Origin: Actinomycetospora straminea | GTDB lineage: Bacteria > Actinomycetota > Actinomycetes > Mycobacteriales > Pseudonocardiaceae | DNA: 64,000 nucleotides | Reading direction: 5' to 3' | Assembly (NCBI RefSeq): GCF_028737255.1 | Contig: NZ_JAQZAN010000023.1 | Coordinates: 39,402 to 103,401, forward strand | Position numbers and translations under genes: made by a program | The notes under the pieces: generated by a model | What the model was told of the DNA's origin: nothing | What the model saw: only the letters and a program-made list of their open reading frames with translations | Databases searched by the model: none | Shown here: positions 42,549-51,344 of the stretch, one piece after another | Layout: each line of letters opens with the position of its first letter | Position numbering within the stretch: position 1 is the first letter of the stretch

Positions 42549-43594
42549 GCCACACCCCCCATCGCCCCGCCGGCCCCGGACCGGGCCTCCATCCCGGTCT
42601 CGATGCGCTCGCCCTTGACGACGGCGGCCACCCCGGCCTCGCAGATCGCCGCGGCGGCGTAGCCGTCCCAGCTGCCGGGGCCGTCGACGGCGTCGCCGCC
42701 CGACGCGATCCCGGCGCGGGCGGCGTCCACCCAGCGCTGCACCTGGTCGTCGTAGGCCTGGCCGAAGCGGGCCACGAAGTCCGGGGTGATGGTCCCGCCC
42801 CACGTCCCCCCGCGCCGCTTCGTCACGACGTTCTGGTCGAGCCCGATCATCGCCGAGCCGTGCTCGGCGACGACCTCGGTGCGGACCTCGTAGGCGATCC
42901 CGGTGCGCACGAAGATCTCGACGGTCACGAGGGCCCCGGAGTCCGCCTCGAACAGCACGAGCATCGGGTCCGACACCCCGGGCGGGGCGTCCGCGGTCGG
43001 GCGTCCGCGCACCACGCTGACCGCGGCGATCTCCTCGCCGAGCAGGAAGCGCGCGGAGTCGGCCTCGTGCACGACGGAGTCGCGGATCATGTACTCGGAG
43101 TCGAAGAACTCGGGCACCGCGGGGTTGCGGTGGGTGCAGTGCAGCATGAGCGGCGCGCCGAGCTCGCCGCCCGCGATCATCTGCTGCAGCGCGGCGTACT
43201 CGTGGTCGAAGCGGCGCATGAACCCGACCTGGATCAGCCGGCGCCCGAGCTCGGTCTCGCGGCGGTACACCGCGGCCGCGGTCGCCGCCTCGGTGGTCAG
43301 CGGCTTCTCGCACAGGACGGGCTTGCCGGCCTCGAGGCAGGCGAGCACCTGCGCCTCGTGCGCGCTGCCGGGGGTCGCGATGACGACCGCGTCGACGTCG
43401 TCGGCGGCGATGGCCTCGGCGGGGTCGGCGACCACGCGGGCGCCGATCGGGTCGGCGACGCGGTGGGCCTGCTCGTCGGAGACGTCGCCGACCACCGTCA
43501 CGCGGGCGCCGCGGGTGCGCCGGGTGAGGCTGTCGACGTGGAACGAGCCCATCTTGCCGACGCCGAGGACCGCGATGCGGATCTCGTCGTTCAC
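42545..43594 (-). CDS. iolG: Inositol 2-dehydrogenase (Gfo/Idh/MocA family)
   Basis: A 349-residue NAD-dependent oxidoreductase. The Rossmann motif is IAVLGVGKMGSFHVDSL near residue 6. VDAVVIATPGSAHEAQVLAC and KPVLCEKPLTTEAAT (about residues 76-110) carry the EKP motif with the catalytic-site lysine. FMRRFDHEYAALQQMI and DSVVHEADSARFLLGEE supply the Asp/His pair of inositol dehydrogenases. It would convert myo-inositol to 2-keto-myo-inositol (scyllo-inosose). It is coupled by GTGA overlap on both sides. Confidence 0.9.
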   Translation of the reverse strand: MNDEIRIAVLGVGKMGSFHVDSLTRRTRGARVTVVGDVSDEQAHRVADPIGARVVADPAEAIAADDVDAVVIATPGSAHEAQVLACLEAGKPVLCEKPLTTEAATAAAVYRRETELGRRLIQVGFMRRFDHEYAALQQMIAGGELGAPLMLHCTHRNPAVPEFFDSEYMIRDSVVHEADSARFLLGEEIAAVSVVRGRPTADAPPGVSDPMLVLFEADSGALVTVEIFVRTGIAYEVRTEVVAEHGSAMIGLDQNVVTKRRGGTWGGTITPDFVARFGQAYDDQVQRWVDAARAGIASGGDAVDGPGSWDGYAAAAICEAGVAAVVKGERIETGMEARSGAGGAMGGVA

Positions 43595-44523
43595 GAGCGG
43601 ATCTCCTCTCCGGCCGGCGTGCCGATGCGGACCGAACCGGTGCCGCACGAGCCGAGGTAGGTGTGGGTGCGCTGCGCGATCGGCAGCGGCTGGTCGGGCG
43701 GGCAGGGGTACATGTCCTGCTCGACGATGGCGAAGACGTCGAGTCCCGCCTCCTCGATCGCGCCGAGGACCTCGGGCATCGAGGGCACGCCGTGCGGCGG
43801 CTCGATCATGGCGCCGGCCTTGACGGCGTCCGGGAACGGCAGGTCCTCGGCCTCGACGCGGTCGATGACCGCGGGGTCGACCTGCTTGAGGTGCAGGTAG
43901 CCGATGCGCTCGGGGTACTGGCGGATGATCGCGACGTTGTCGCCGCGGTAGTAGGCGACGTGCCCGGTGTCGAGGCAGAGGTTGACGAAGCGGGGGTCGG
44001 TGGACTCGACGAACCGCTCGATCTCCGACTGGTAGCCGACGTGCGAGTCGGCGTGCGAGTGGAACTGCACGCGCAGGCCGTACTCCTCCAGCACCCGGCG
44101 CCCGAGGGTGTCCATGCCGGTGGTCAGGCGGTCCCAGCCCGCGGCGTCGAGGGTCGGCGACTCCAGCGGCGCGCCGGTCTTGTGGTCGCGCCACGGCTCG
44201 GGGATGACGACGAGGTGCTCGCCGCCCACGGCGCGGGTCAGCGAGGCGACCTGCGTGACCTGGTCCCACACGTGGTCGAAGCTGTTCGGGCGGTGCAGGT
44301 GCTCGAACACCGTGCCCGCGGAGACGGTCAGGCCGTGGGTGCGCAGGGTGTCGGCGAGCTCGGTGGGGTCGGTCGGCAGGTAGCCGTACGGGCCGAGCTC
44401 GATGACGTCGTAGCCGGCGGCCGCGACCTCGGCGAGGAAGCGGTCGGCCGGGGTCTGGTCGGGGTCGTCCGGGAACCAGACGCCCCAGGAGTCGGGCGCG
44501 GAGCCGACGCGGATCGAGGTCAC
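43591..44523 (-). CDS. iolE: Inosose dehydratase IolE
   Basis: A 310-residue TIM barrel of the IolE group: GSAPDSWGVWFPDDPDQTPA at the N-terminus is diagnostic. VIELGPYGYLPTDP, VQFHSHADSHVGY, LCLDTGHVAYYRGDN and IGYLHLKQVDP hold the metal ligands. It dehydrates scyllo-inosose to a diketo-cyclohexane product. The GTG start overlaps the iolD stop by four bases. The C-terminus ends at the iolG start by another four-base overlap. Confidence 0.9.
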   Translation of the reverse strand: MTSIRVGSAPDSWGVWFPDDPDQTPADRFLAEVAAAGYDVIELGPYGYLPTDPTELADTLRTHGLTVSAGTVFEHLHRPNSFDHVWDQVTQVASLTRAVGGEHLVVIPEPWRDHKTGAPLESPTLDAAGWDRLTTGMDTLGRRVLEEYGLRVQFHSHADSHVGYQSEIERFVESTDPRFVNLCLDTGHVAYYRGDNVAIIRQYPERIGYLHLKQVDPAVIDRVEAEDLPFPDAVKAGAMIEPPHGVPSMPEVLGAIEEAGLDVFAIVEQDMYPCPPDQPLPIAQRTHTYLGSCGTGSVRIGTPAGEEIRS

Positions 44524-46442
44524 GAGGGAGACACCTCTTCGCTGGGGTGGAGGAAGGAACGCTGGGTCGACTTGGCGTCGTCGTAGGTCTTGCGGGCGCG
44601 CTGGGTGGACTCGAGCGCGGCCACCTCGGCGACGGGGACGTCCCACCAGGAGCGGGAGTCCGGTGCGGGGACGAGCGGGTCGGTCTCGACGTGGACGACG
44701 ACGCTCTCCGTGGCGGCCTTGGCCTCGCGCAGGGCGGCGGCGAGCTCGTCGGCGGTGCGTACGGAGATCACCCGCACCCCGAGGGACGCCGCGTTCGCGG
44801 CGAGGTCGACGGGCAGGCGCTCGCCGTCGAGCCGTCCGCTGCCCGAGCGGTAGCGGTACCGGGTGCCGAAGCGCTGCGAGCCGAGCTCCTCGGAGAGCGC
44901 GCCGATCGAGGCGTAGCCGTGGTTCTGCACGAGGACGGTGATGACCTTGACGCCCTCCTGCACGGCGGTCACCAGCTCCGTCGCCATCATGAGGTAGGAG
45001 CCGTCGCCCACCATGACCACGACGTCGCGGTCGGGGCACGCCATCGCCACGCCCACCCCGCCGGCGACCTCGTAGCCCATGCACGAGTAGCCGTACTCGA
45101 CGTGGTAGCCCTTCGGGTCGCGCGTGCGCCACAGTTTGTGCAGGTCACCCGGCATCGAGCCCGCGGCGCAGACGACGACGTCGCGCGCGTCGGTGAGGTC
45201 GTTGACCAGGCCGATGACGGCGTTCTGGGTGAGCAGGCCGTTCGACTCGGTCGCTGACTCGGCGGCGTCGACGGTCGCCTCCCACTCGGCGTCGAGGCGG
45301 CGGTACTCCGCCTCGTAGGCGTCGTCGACGCGGTGGCCGGCCAGGGCGGTCGTCAGCGCCTCCAGCGTCTCGCGGGCGTCGGCGACGACGCCGATGCCCG
45401 CGTGCTTCACCGCGTCGAGCCCGGCGACGTTGACGTTGACGAACCGGACGTCGGGCGCCTGGAAGGCGGTGCGGCTCGCGGTGGTGAAGTCCGAGTAGCG
45501 GGTCCCGACGCCGATGACGACGTCGGCGTCGCGGGCGATCGCGTTGGCCGCCGTGGTGCCGGTGGACCCGATCGCGCCGAGGCACTGCGGGTGGTCGAAC
45601 ACCAGCGTTCCCTTGCCGGCCTGGCTCTGGCCGACCGGGATGCCGGTGGCCTCGCAGAACGCGGCCAGGGCTGCCGTCGCGCCGCTGTAGTGGACCCCGC
45701 CGCCGGCGACGACGAGCGGTCGCCGGGCCGTGCGGATGGCCTCCGCGGCGCGGGCGAGCGCCGCGCGCTCGGGCAGCGGCCGGGCGACGTGCCAGACCCG
45801 CTTCGCGAACAGCTCGACCGGCCAGTCGTGGGCCTGCGCCTGCACGTCCTGCGGGAAGCAGACCGTCACCGCGCCGGTCTCCGCGGGGTCGGTGAGCACC
45901 CGCATCGCGGCGAGCATCGCCGAGGGCAGCTGCTCCGGGCGCCACACCCGGTCGAAGTACCGCGAGACCGGGCGGAAGCAGTCGTTGACGGTGACGTCGC
46001 CCGAGGCCGGCAGCTCCAGCTCCTGGAGCAGTGGCGACGCCGCCCGGTCGGCGAAGGTGTCGGCGGGCAGCAGCAGCACCGGCAGCCGGTTGATCGTGGC
46101 GAGCGCGGCGCCGGTGACCATGTTGGTCGCGCCGGGACCGACGCTCGTGGACACGGCCCAGGTCTGCAGGCGGTCCTTCATCCGGGCGTACGCGGCCGCG
46201 GAGTGCACCATGGCCTGCTCGTTGCGGCCGAGGACGTAGGGCAGCGCCCCGCTGTCCTGCCCGCCCACCTCGGCCAGCTCGGCCTCGAGCAGCGCCTGCC
46301 CGACGCCGGCGACGTTGCCGTGCCCGAAGATGCCGAAGCAGCCGGCGAACAGCCGCTGCTCGACGCCGTCGCGCTCGGAGTACTGGGCGCCCAGGAAGCG
46401 GACGAGGGCCTGGGCGACGGTGAGGCGGACCGTGTCAGTCAT
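44520..46442 (-). CDS. iolD: 3D-(3,5/4)-trihydroxycyclohexane-1,2-dione hydrolase (TPP enzyme)
   Basis: A 640-residue thiamine pyrophosphate enzyme, the ring-opening hydrolase of the inositol route. LAGCFGIFGHGNVAG at the front equals the IolD signature (FAGCFGIFGHGNV). The TPP-activating glutamate is in GRNEQAMVHSAAAYARM. The central domain contains SQAGKGTLVFDHPQCLGAIG, and the TPP-binding motif GDGSYLMMATELVTAV ends with VQNHGYASIG. The ATG at 46442 sits within the last codons of iolB (8-base overlap), so the two are coupled. The stop overlaps iolE. Confidence 0.92.
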   Translation of the reverse strand: MTDTVRLTVAQALVRFLGAQYSERDGVEQRLFAGCFGIFGHGNVAGVGQALLEAELAEVGGQDSGALPYVLGRNEQAMVHSAAAYARMKDRLQTWAVSTSVGPGATNMVTGAALATINRLPVLLLPADTFADRAASPLLQELELPASGDVTVNDCFRPVSRYFDRVWRPEQLPSAMLAAMRVLTDPAETGAVTVCFPQDVQAQAHDWPVELFAKRVWHVARPLPERAALARAAEAIRTARRPLVVAGGGVHYSGATAALAAFCEATGIPVGQSQAGKGTLVFDHPQCLGAIGSTGTTAANAIARDADVVIGVGTRYSDFTTASRTAFQAPDVRFVNVNVAGLDAVKHAGIGVVADARETLEALTTALAGHRVDDAYEAEYRRLDAEWEATVDAAESATESNGLLTQNAVIGLVNDLTDARDVVVCAAGSMPGDLHKLWRTRDPKGYHVEYGYSCMGYEVAGGVGVAMACPDRDVVVMVGDGSYLMMATELVTAVQEGVKVITVLVQNHGYASIGALSEELGSQRFGTRYRYRSGSGRLDGERLPVDLAANAASLGVRVISVRTADELAAALREAKAATESVVVHVETDPLVPAPDSRSWWDVPVAEVAALESTQRARKTYDDAKSTQRSFLHPSEEVSPS

Positions 46443-47316
46443 CGGTGGACACCAATCGCGGGTCGACCGGCTGGTCCGCCCACGTGGCGCGGACCCAGGC
46501 CTGGTCGGGGTGGTCGGTGATCTTCCAGGCGCGCTCGCCCGGGCCGGCCATGACGTTGAGGTAGTACATGTCGTGGCCGGGGGCGGCGGCGCACGGGCCG
46601 TGCCAGCCGTGGGGCACGAGCACCGTGTCGCGGTCGTGGACCTCGACGAGGACGTCGACGTCCCCGGCGGGCGACGAGCTCGTGCGGTGGAAGCCGAGAC
46701 CGGGCTCGCCGTGCGGGCCGGGCGCGATCTCGTAGTAGTAAATCTCCTCGAGGGCCGACTCGGTGTCGCTCTCCTCGTCGTGCTTGTGGGCGGGGTAGCT
46801 CGACCAGTTCCCGCCCGGGGTGACGACCTCGACGGCGATGAGGCTGCCGGCCTCGACCACGCCGGCGGCCCCGAAGTTGCGGACCCGGCGGCTGCACTGC
46901 CCGGCACCGCGCAGCTCGACGGGCACGTCGGCGGCCGGGAGGTGGCGGAACGGCAGCACGACGTCGGTGCGCGCGCCGGTGAGCGCGACCCGGGCCGGCC
47001 CCTCCGCGGCCCGGATCGTGGCCGTCGTGCCGCGCGGCAGGTACGCCGTGTCGGTCGGTCCGGCGAAGACGTCGGGTCGCCCGGCGAGCACGTGCTCGGT
47101 GACGCCGTCGGTGACCGTCACGCCGCCGGACAGCGGGACGACGATCATCTCCTCGTCGCCGGTGTCGTGGGTGTGGGTGGTGCCGGCAGGGAGGGTCAGG
47201 GTGCGCAGGCTCGAGTGCGCCCAGCCGGCGACGGCGGGGGTCACCTCGAGGTCGTAGCCGTGCGTCGCGGCCGCGCCCGCCGGCAGGTGCAGCTCGGTGC
47301 GGGCCGGCGCGCTCAC
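46435..47316 (-). CDS. iolB: 5-deoxy-glucuronate isomerase
   Basis: A 293-residue bicupin. The first barrel has TTHTHDTGDEEMIVVPLSGG (metal histidines and glutamate, about residues 46-65). The second has NWSSYPAHKHDEESDTESAL with the second set of histidines, then IYYYEIAPGPHGEPGLGF. Both fit IolB, which isomerises 5-deoxy-D-glucuronate to 2-deoxy-5-keto-D-gluconate. The GTG start at 47316 shares four bases with the preceding aldolase gene stop. Confidence 0.9.
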   Translation of the reverse strand: MSAPARTELHLPAGAAATHGYDLEVTPAVAGWAHSSLRTLTLPAGTTHTHDTGDEEMIVVPLSGGVTVTDGVTEHVLAGRPDVFAGPTDTAYLPRGTTATIRAAEGPARVALTGARTDVVLPFRHLPAADVPVELRGAGQCSRRVRNFGAAGVVEAGSLIAVEVVTPGGNWSSYPAHKHDEESDTESALEEIYYYEIAPGPHGEPGLGFHRTSSSPAGDVDVLVEVHDRDTVLVPHGWHGPCAAAPGHDMYYLNVMAGPGERAWKITDHPDQAWVRATWADQPVDPRLVSTDD

Positions 47317-48221
47317 GGCGCCACCTCCGGCCGGACCATGGCGACGGCGGTGTCGACGGCGCCGGCGACGTCGTCGTCGGCGGGGTAGAGCAGGGTGCGC
47401 CCGACGATGAGGCCGCGCACGCCGGGCAGCGCGAGCGCGTGGCGCCACGACGCGTACGTCTCGTCGGGTGCGGTGGTCGGGTCGCCCCCGAGCAGGAGCG
47501 TCGGCAGCGTGGTCGCGTCCATGACGCGCTCCATCTCGTCGACCACCGGCAGCTTCATCCACGTGTAGGCGCTGCCGGCGCCGAGGCCCTGCGCGATGTG
47601 GATGGACCGGACCACGGCGTCGGTGGACAGGTCGTTGACGACCTTGCCCTCCACCCGGCGCGAGATGAACGGCTCCACCATGGCGACGGTCTGCGCCCGG
47701 TTGAGCTCAGTGACGGCCTCGGCGCAGGCCTGCAGCGTCGCGACCGTGGCCGGGTCGTCGTAGTCGATGCGGGTCAGCATCTTGGCGGCGTCGAACCCCG
47801 ACTCGACGGTGCCGCGCACGTCGTACCCGGTCATGCGGTCGTCCATCTCGAAGGTCGCGCCGGCGAGGCCGCCGCGGTTGAGCGACGAGACGACGACCTT
47901 GTCCTCGAGCGCGCCGAGCAGCAGCAGGTCCTCGAGGATGTCCGCCGTCGCGAGCACGCCGTCGACGCCCGGGCGGGCCAGCGCGGCGACGAGGCGGTCG
48001 AGCAGCTCGGGACGGCTGGCCATGGCGTCGGCGCGCCCGGAGGCGGACAGCGCACCGCGGGCGGGGTGGTCAGCGGCGACGATCATGAGGCGACCGTCGG
48101 CGGGGACGAACGGGCGCCGGCGGCGGGCGGCGAGGAGCTTGGCGACCCGCTCGGGCTCGGTGGCCCGGATCGCGCGGACCGCGTCGTGGGTGGCGGCGAA
48201 CTGGCTCACGGCCTCACTCAC
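47313..48221 (-). CDS. Cgl0158-type (beta/alpha)8-barrel aldolase of the iol operon
   Basis: A 302-residue class I aldolase-like barrel. LMIVAADHPARGALSA is the phosphate-site aspartate region. GVLATADILEDLLLLGAL, VSSLNRGGLAGATFEMDD and GYDVRGTVESGFDAAKMLTR follow, with the Schiff-base lysine candidate in DAAKML, and LLLGGDPTTAPDETY ends the barrel. In corynebacterial iol operons an equivalent protein replaces the IolJ aldolase that splits 2-deoxy-5-keto-gluconate 6-phosphate. No separate iolJ is seen in this operon. Four-base overlaps link it to iolC and iolB. Confidence 0.82.
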   Translation of the reverse strand: MSEAVSQFAATHDAVRAIRATEPERVAKLLAARRRRPFVPADGRLMIVAADHPARGALSASGRADAMASRPELLDRLVAALARPGVDGVLATADILEDLLLLGALEDKVVVSSLNRGGLAGATFEMDDRMTGYDVRGTVESGFDAAKMLTRIDYDDPATVATLQACAEAVTELNRAQTVAMVEPFISRRVEGKVVNDLSTDAVVRSIHIAQGLGAGSAYTWMKLPVVDEMERVMDATTLPTLLLGGDPTTAPDETYASWRHALALPGVRGLIVGRTLLYPADDDVAGAVDTAVAMVRPEVAP

Positions 48222-49186
48222 AGCAGGGTGCCCTTCTCGAGCAGGTGGTCGATCTCGTCGGGGGTGGGCATGGCGGTGGAGCACTCGAGCCGCGCGGCGA
48301 CGATGGCGCCGGCGGCGTTGGCCCGGGTCAGCACCGTCTCGAGGTCCCACCCCGCCAGCAGCCCGTGCGCGAGCGACCCGCCGAAGCTGTCGCCGGCGCC
48401 GAGGCCGTTGAGCGGGGTGACGGGGATGGGCGGGGCGACGACCCGCTCGCCGTCGCGGGTCTTGCCCAGCACCCCGCGGGGGCCCTGCTTGACCACGGCG
48501 ACCTCGACGCCGGCCTCGAGCAGCGCGTCGGCCGCGCGCTCCGGGGCGGTCTCGCCGACCGCGACCTCGCACTCCTCGCGGTTGCCGACCGCGACCGTGA
48601 CCTGGCCGAGCACCTTCTGGACCTCGGAGGTGGCGGTCGCGGCGTCGGGCCAGAACATGGGGCGGTAGTCGAGGTCGAGCACGACGTGGCCGCGCCGGTC
48701 GCGGGCGGCGAGCACGTCGTGGTGGGTCTGCCGGCTGGGCTCCTCGGACAGCCCGGTGACCGACAGCCACAGCAGGTCGACCTCCCGGACGGTGGCGAGG
48801 TCGACGTCGGCGGTGCGCACCTGCAGGTCCGGGGCGGTGGGCCGGCGGTAGAACCACAGCGGGAAGTCGTCCGGGGGGAAGATCTCGCAGAAGGTGACGG
48901 GCGTGAGGTGGTGCGGGTCGGTCACGACGTGAGCGTCGTCGACGCCGAGCCGGCGCAGCTCGCGGCGCACGTAGCGGCCGAACGGGTCGTCGCCGACGCC
49001 GGTGATGATCGCGGCACGCCGACCGAGCCGGCTCGCGGCGACCGCGACGTTGGCGGTGGTGCCGCCGAGGAACTTGCCGAAGGTCTCGACGTCCTCGAGG
49101 CCGATCCCGGTCTGCAGCGGGTAGATGTCGACGCCGCTGCGACCGAACGTCAGGACCTCCGGCGCGGTGCGCGGAGCGGTGCTCAT
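48218..49186 (-). CDS. iolC: 5-dehydro-2-deoxygluconokinase
   Basis: A 322-residue PfkB/ribokinase-type sugar kinase. FGRSGVDIYPLQTGIGLEDV then TFGKFLGGTTANVAVAASRL is the PfkB signature 1. WFYRRPTAPDLQV is the substrate lid, VAVGNREECEVAVGETAPE is the ATP-site region, and PLNGLGAGDSFGGSLAHGLL is signature 2 with the catalytic aspartate. It phosphorylates 2-deoxy-5-keto-D-gluconate. As first gene of the iol operon it lies about 60 bases below the operator-promoter at 49255-49306, with GAGGA before the ATG. It is divergent from iolR. Confidence 0.9.
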   Translation of the reverse strand: MSTAPRTAPEVLTFGRSGVDIYPLQTGIGLEDVETFGKFLGGTTANVAVAASRLGRRAAIITGVGDDPFGRYVRRELRRLGVDDAHVVTDPHHLTPVTFCEIFPPDDFPLWFYRRPTAPDLQVRTADVDLATVREVDLLWLSVTGLSEEPSRQTHHDVLAARDRRGHVVLDLDYRPMFWPDAATATSEVQKVLGQVTVAVGNREECEVAVGETAPERAADALLEAGVEVAVVKQGPRGVLGKTRDGERVVAPPIPVTPLNGLGAGDSFGGSLAHGLLAGWDLETVLTRANAAGAIVAARLECSTAMPTPDEIDHLLEKGTLL

Positions 49187-49254
49187 GGGCTGTCCTCGGC
49201 TGGTCGCGGGCTGGTGGGTCCCCGCCGTCGCACGGTGGCGCGGCGATGACGAGG

Positions 49255-49306
49255 ACGTTAAGCAGCGCGACACGGCAGCGTCAATACTTTGTCCAGACAT
49301 ACGGTC
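49255..49306 (-). promoter_or_regulatory. First iol promoter and operator (iolC side, divergent from iolR)
   Basis: On the minus strand, TTGACG (49284-49279) is followed after 18 bases by TAACGT (49260-49255). The plus-strand block 49280-49306 (GTCAATACTTTGTCCAGACA and seven more) matches the block at 39042-39068 in 23 of 27 bases and overlaps the -35 in the same way. Downstream of -10, both promoters also share TAACGTC-N2-CG-N-CATCGC. The site lies 40 bases before the iolR ATG on the opposite strand, so an IolR dimer here could repress both directions. Confidence 0.72.
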
Positions 49307-49345
49307 ATAGAGACGAACGCTGCGGCAGCCGCTACGCTGACCACC

Positions 49346-50095
49346 ATGACCGTCGCCTCCGGGCCCGTCGAGCTGGACATCGACCTCGACCGCTCCAGCC
49401 CGGTGCCGCTCTACCACCAGCTCGCGGTCGCCCTCGAGCGCGCGATCGGCGACGGCCGCCTGCGCGCGGGTGATCGCCTGGAGAACGAGCTGGCCATGAC
49501 CACCCGCCTCGGCCTCGCCCGCCCCACGGCGCGCCAGGCGATCCAGGAGCTCGTGCGCAAGGGCCTGCTGGTGCGCAAGCGCGGCGTCGGCACCCAGGTC
49601 GTCGCGGCACCGCCGATCCGGCGGGACGTCAAGTTCTCGAGCCTGCACGACGACCTCGCGTCCTCAGGACACGAGCCGTCGACGGAGCTGCTCGAGCGCG
49701 CGTCGGGCACGCCCGCCGAGCTCGGCGTCGACGACCTCGTCGAGGTCGACGAGCCGCTGACCTACCTGCGCCGTCTGCGGCGGGTGGACGGCGAGCCCCT
49801 GGCGATCATGTCCAACTACCTGCCCGCCCGGTTCCGCCTCGAGGACGACGACCTGCGCGAGCGCGGCCTCTACGCGACGCTGCGCGCGCAGGGCGTCGGC
49901 TTCGCCATCGCGCACCAGACCATCGGCGCGCGCCTCGTCACCACCGAGGAGGCCGGACTCCTCGGCGAGACCGAGCCCGCGGCCTGCGTGACGATGCAGC
50001 GCCTCGTCTACGACGACACGGGGCGGCTCGTCGAGCTCGGCCGGCACATCTACCGCGCCTCGCAGTACTCCGTGCAGACCTCGCTGGTGATCTGA
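49346..50095 (+). CDS. iolR: GntR family regulator, probable IolR
   Basis: A 249-residue GntR/HutC-type repressor. The N-terminal winged helix is PLYHQLAVALERAIGDGRLR, then NELAMTTRLGLARPTARQAI (recognition helix) and GVGTQVVAAPP (residues about 20-90). The C-terminal UTRA-type ligand domain includes YLRRLRRVDGEPLAIMSNYL, RLVTTEEAGLLGETEPAACV and VELGRHIYRASQYSVQ. The ATG at 49346 is chosen; an earlier ATG at 49289 lies inside the operator. TACGCT at 49333-49338 is a -10 candidate only seven bases away, so the mRNA may be leaderless. It should respond to an inositol-pathway intermediate. Confidence 0.86.
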   Translation: MTVASGPVELDIDLDRSSPVPLYHQLAVALERAIGDGRLRAGDRLENELAMTTRLGLARPTARQAIQELVRKGLLVRKRGVGTQVVAAPPIRRDVKFSSLHDDLASSGHEPSTELLERASGTPAELGVDDLVEVDEPLTYLRRLRRVDGEPLAIMSNYLPARFRLEDDDLRERGLYATLRAQGVGFAIAHQTIGARLVTTEEAGLLGETEPAACVTMQRLVYDDTGRLVELGRHIYRASQYSVQTSLVI

Positions 50096-50106
50096 CCGCC
50101 GCAGAT

Positions 50107-50889
50107 TCAGGCGGGGCGGGCGCGCAGCACGTCGGCCCACACCGCGGTCTTGGTGCGGTGGGGCGGCTCGGGCGTGAGGCCGTGGCGCGTCAGGAACCCG
50201 GCGACGGCCTCGGCGGTGACGCGGGCGTCCGCGGGCGCGCAGCGCGCCGAGAACTCCTCGAGCACCCGCCCGCCCGGGAAGCGGCAGCGCTCGTGGCGGG
50301 CGTGGGCGAGCCGGCACCGCGGGCGGGGCACCGAGGCGCGCTCGATGACCAACGGCCCGTGCGTCCCCAGCGCGACGCCGGCGAGGTCCGGCACCGCGCC
50401 CGCGAGCAGGGCCGCCTGGTCGTCGGTGAGCAGGTCGTGCACGTCGACCCGCCCGTCGCGGCAGGCCGTCGCGCGCCCGGCGGGGAGGGGCTCGCGCACC
50501 TCGGTGCTGCGGAACACGACGCCGGGCAGCACGTCGAGCTCGACGCGCGCGGCGGTCGGCGGGGTGCCGCCGGGCACGGGGTCCTCGCCGCGGACGCGGA
50601 CGGTGAGGTCCCAGCGGTCGCGGCCGCGGTCGCGCAGGCGGACGTGGACGCCGTGGCGGGCGAGGGCGAGGTCGCGCGTGTCGAGCAGGTGCAGCCGCCG
50701 GGTCCGCACGCGCCCGTGGCGTCCGGCGAGGCGCAGGGTCGAGCCCTCCCGGGGCACGAGCAGCACCTTCAGCTCGACGCTCCCGGCGCCGGACTCGGCG
50801 ATGCCGGCCCACGCGGCGTCGCCGGGCGGCGGGAAGCCGAGAGCCGTCGCGAGGTCGGCTCCCCGGAGCGTCCGGGCCCGCTCGAGCAT
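50107..50889 (-). CDS. CYTH-like domain protein
   Basis: A 260-residue protein. SVELKVLLVPREGS, LRLAGRHGRVRTRRLHLLDT, HGVHVRLRDRGRDRWDLTVR and LPGVVFRSTEVREPLP form the strands and charged pockets of the CYTH/triphosphate-tunnel fold, though the strict ExExK start is only partial (ELK). The C-terminal part has several cysteines and arginines (PRCRLAHARHERCRF). Related proteins hydrolyse triphosphates or bind nucleotides. Function here is not proven. It converges with iolR, 11 bases apart. Confidence 0.65.
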   Translation of the reverse strand: MLERARTLRGADLATALGFPPPGDAAWAGIAESGAGSVELKVLLVPREGSTLRLAGRHGRVRTRRLHLLDTRDLALARHGVHVRLRDRGRDRWDLTVRVRGEDPVPGGTPPTAARVELDVLPGVVFRSTEVREPLPAGRATACRDGRVDVHDLLTDDQAALLAGAVPDLAGVALGTHGPLVIERASVPRPRCRLAHARHERCRFPGGRVLEEFSARCAPADARVTAEAVAGFLTRHGLTPEPPHRTKTAVWADVLRARPA

Positions 50890-51054
50890 GCGGACTCCAG
50901 GCCGACGCGGAGGTCGGCGGGTCGAGGTCGGCGGATCGGGGTCGGGTCGCCGCGGCGGGCTGCTCGACCGCGGTCCGACGACCGTAGGTGATGACCCGGG
51001 CGTGGGTCATCCTCTCCGGGCTACCCGCCGACGCATGCGCAGCACCGGATCGCT

Positions 51055-51255
51055 CTAGGCCGTCCGCTGCTTGCCCTCCCACAGCTCGCCGCCGGTGAGC
51101 ACGTAGACGAAGGGCACGATCGGCACGAGGGCCAGGACCGCCCAGACGATCTTCGCGGTGCCGCTGAGCTCGGGGCGCACGACGAGGTTGAGCCAGACGA
51201 GCACCACCGCGACGGGGTGCAGGAAACAGACCAGCAGCTCGGCGAGCTTCTTCAT
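51055..51255 (-). CDS. Small two-helix membrane protein (phospholipase D-nuclease N-terminal type)
   Basis: A 66-residue protein with two hydrophobic segments (LAELLVCFLHPVAVVLVWLN and IVWAVLALVPIVPFVYVL) and a positively charged tail. The SGTAKIVWAVL turn with a following Pro-rich helix resembles the PLDc_N family, usually a short integral membrane protein of unknown role. Start chosen at ATG 51255, since no clear site exists further upstream. Confidence 0.6.
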   Translation of the reverse strand: MKKLAELLVCFLHPVAVVLVWLNLVVRPELSGTAKIVWAVLALVPIVPFVYVLTGGELWEGKQRTA

Positions 51256-51344
51256 CGTCGCGTCCGCGGTGTTCGGGGTCGCCCGGAGGGCCACCGAGGA
51301 GGCGACCGTAGCGGGATCCTCCCGCGCCGCACCAGACGCGACGA

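Noticed and set aside
49289..49345. Upstream ATG for iolR adding 19 residues
   Set aside because: It lies inside the shared operator block. The added residues do not resemble GntR proteins, and the start at 49346 fits the family better.
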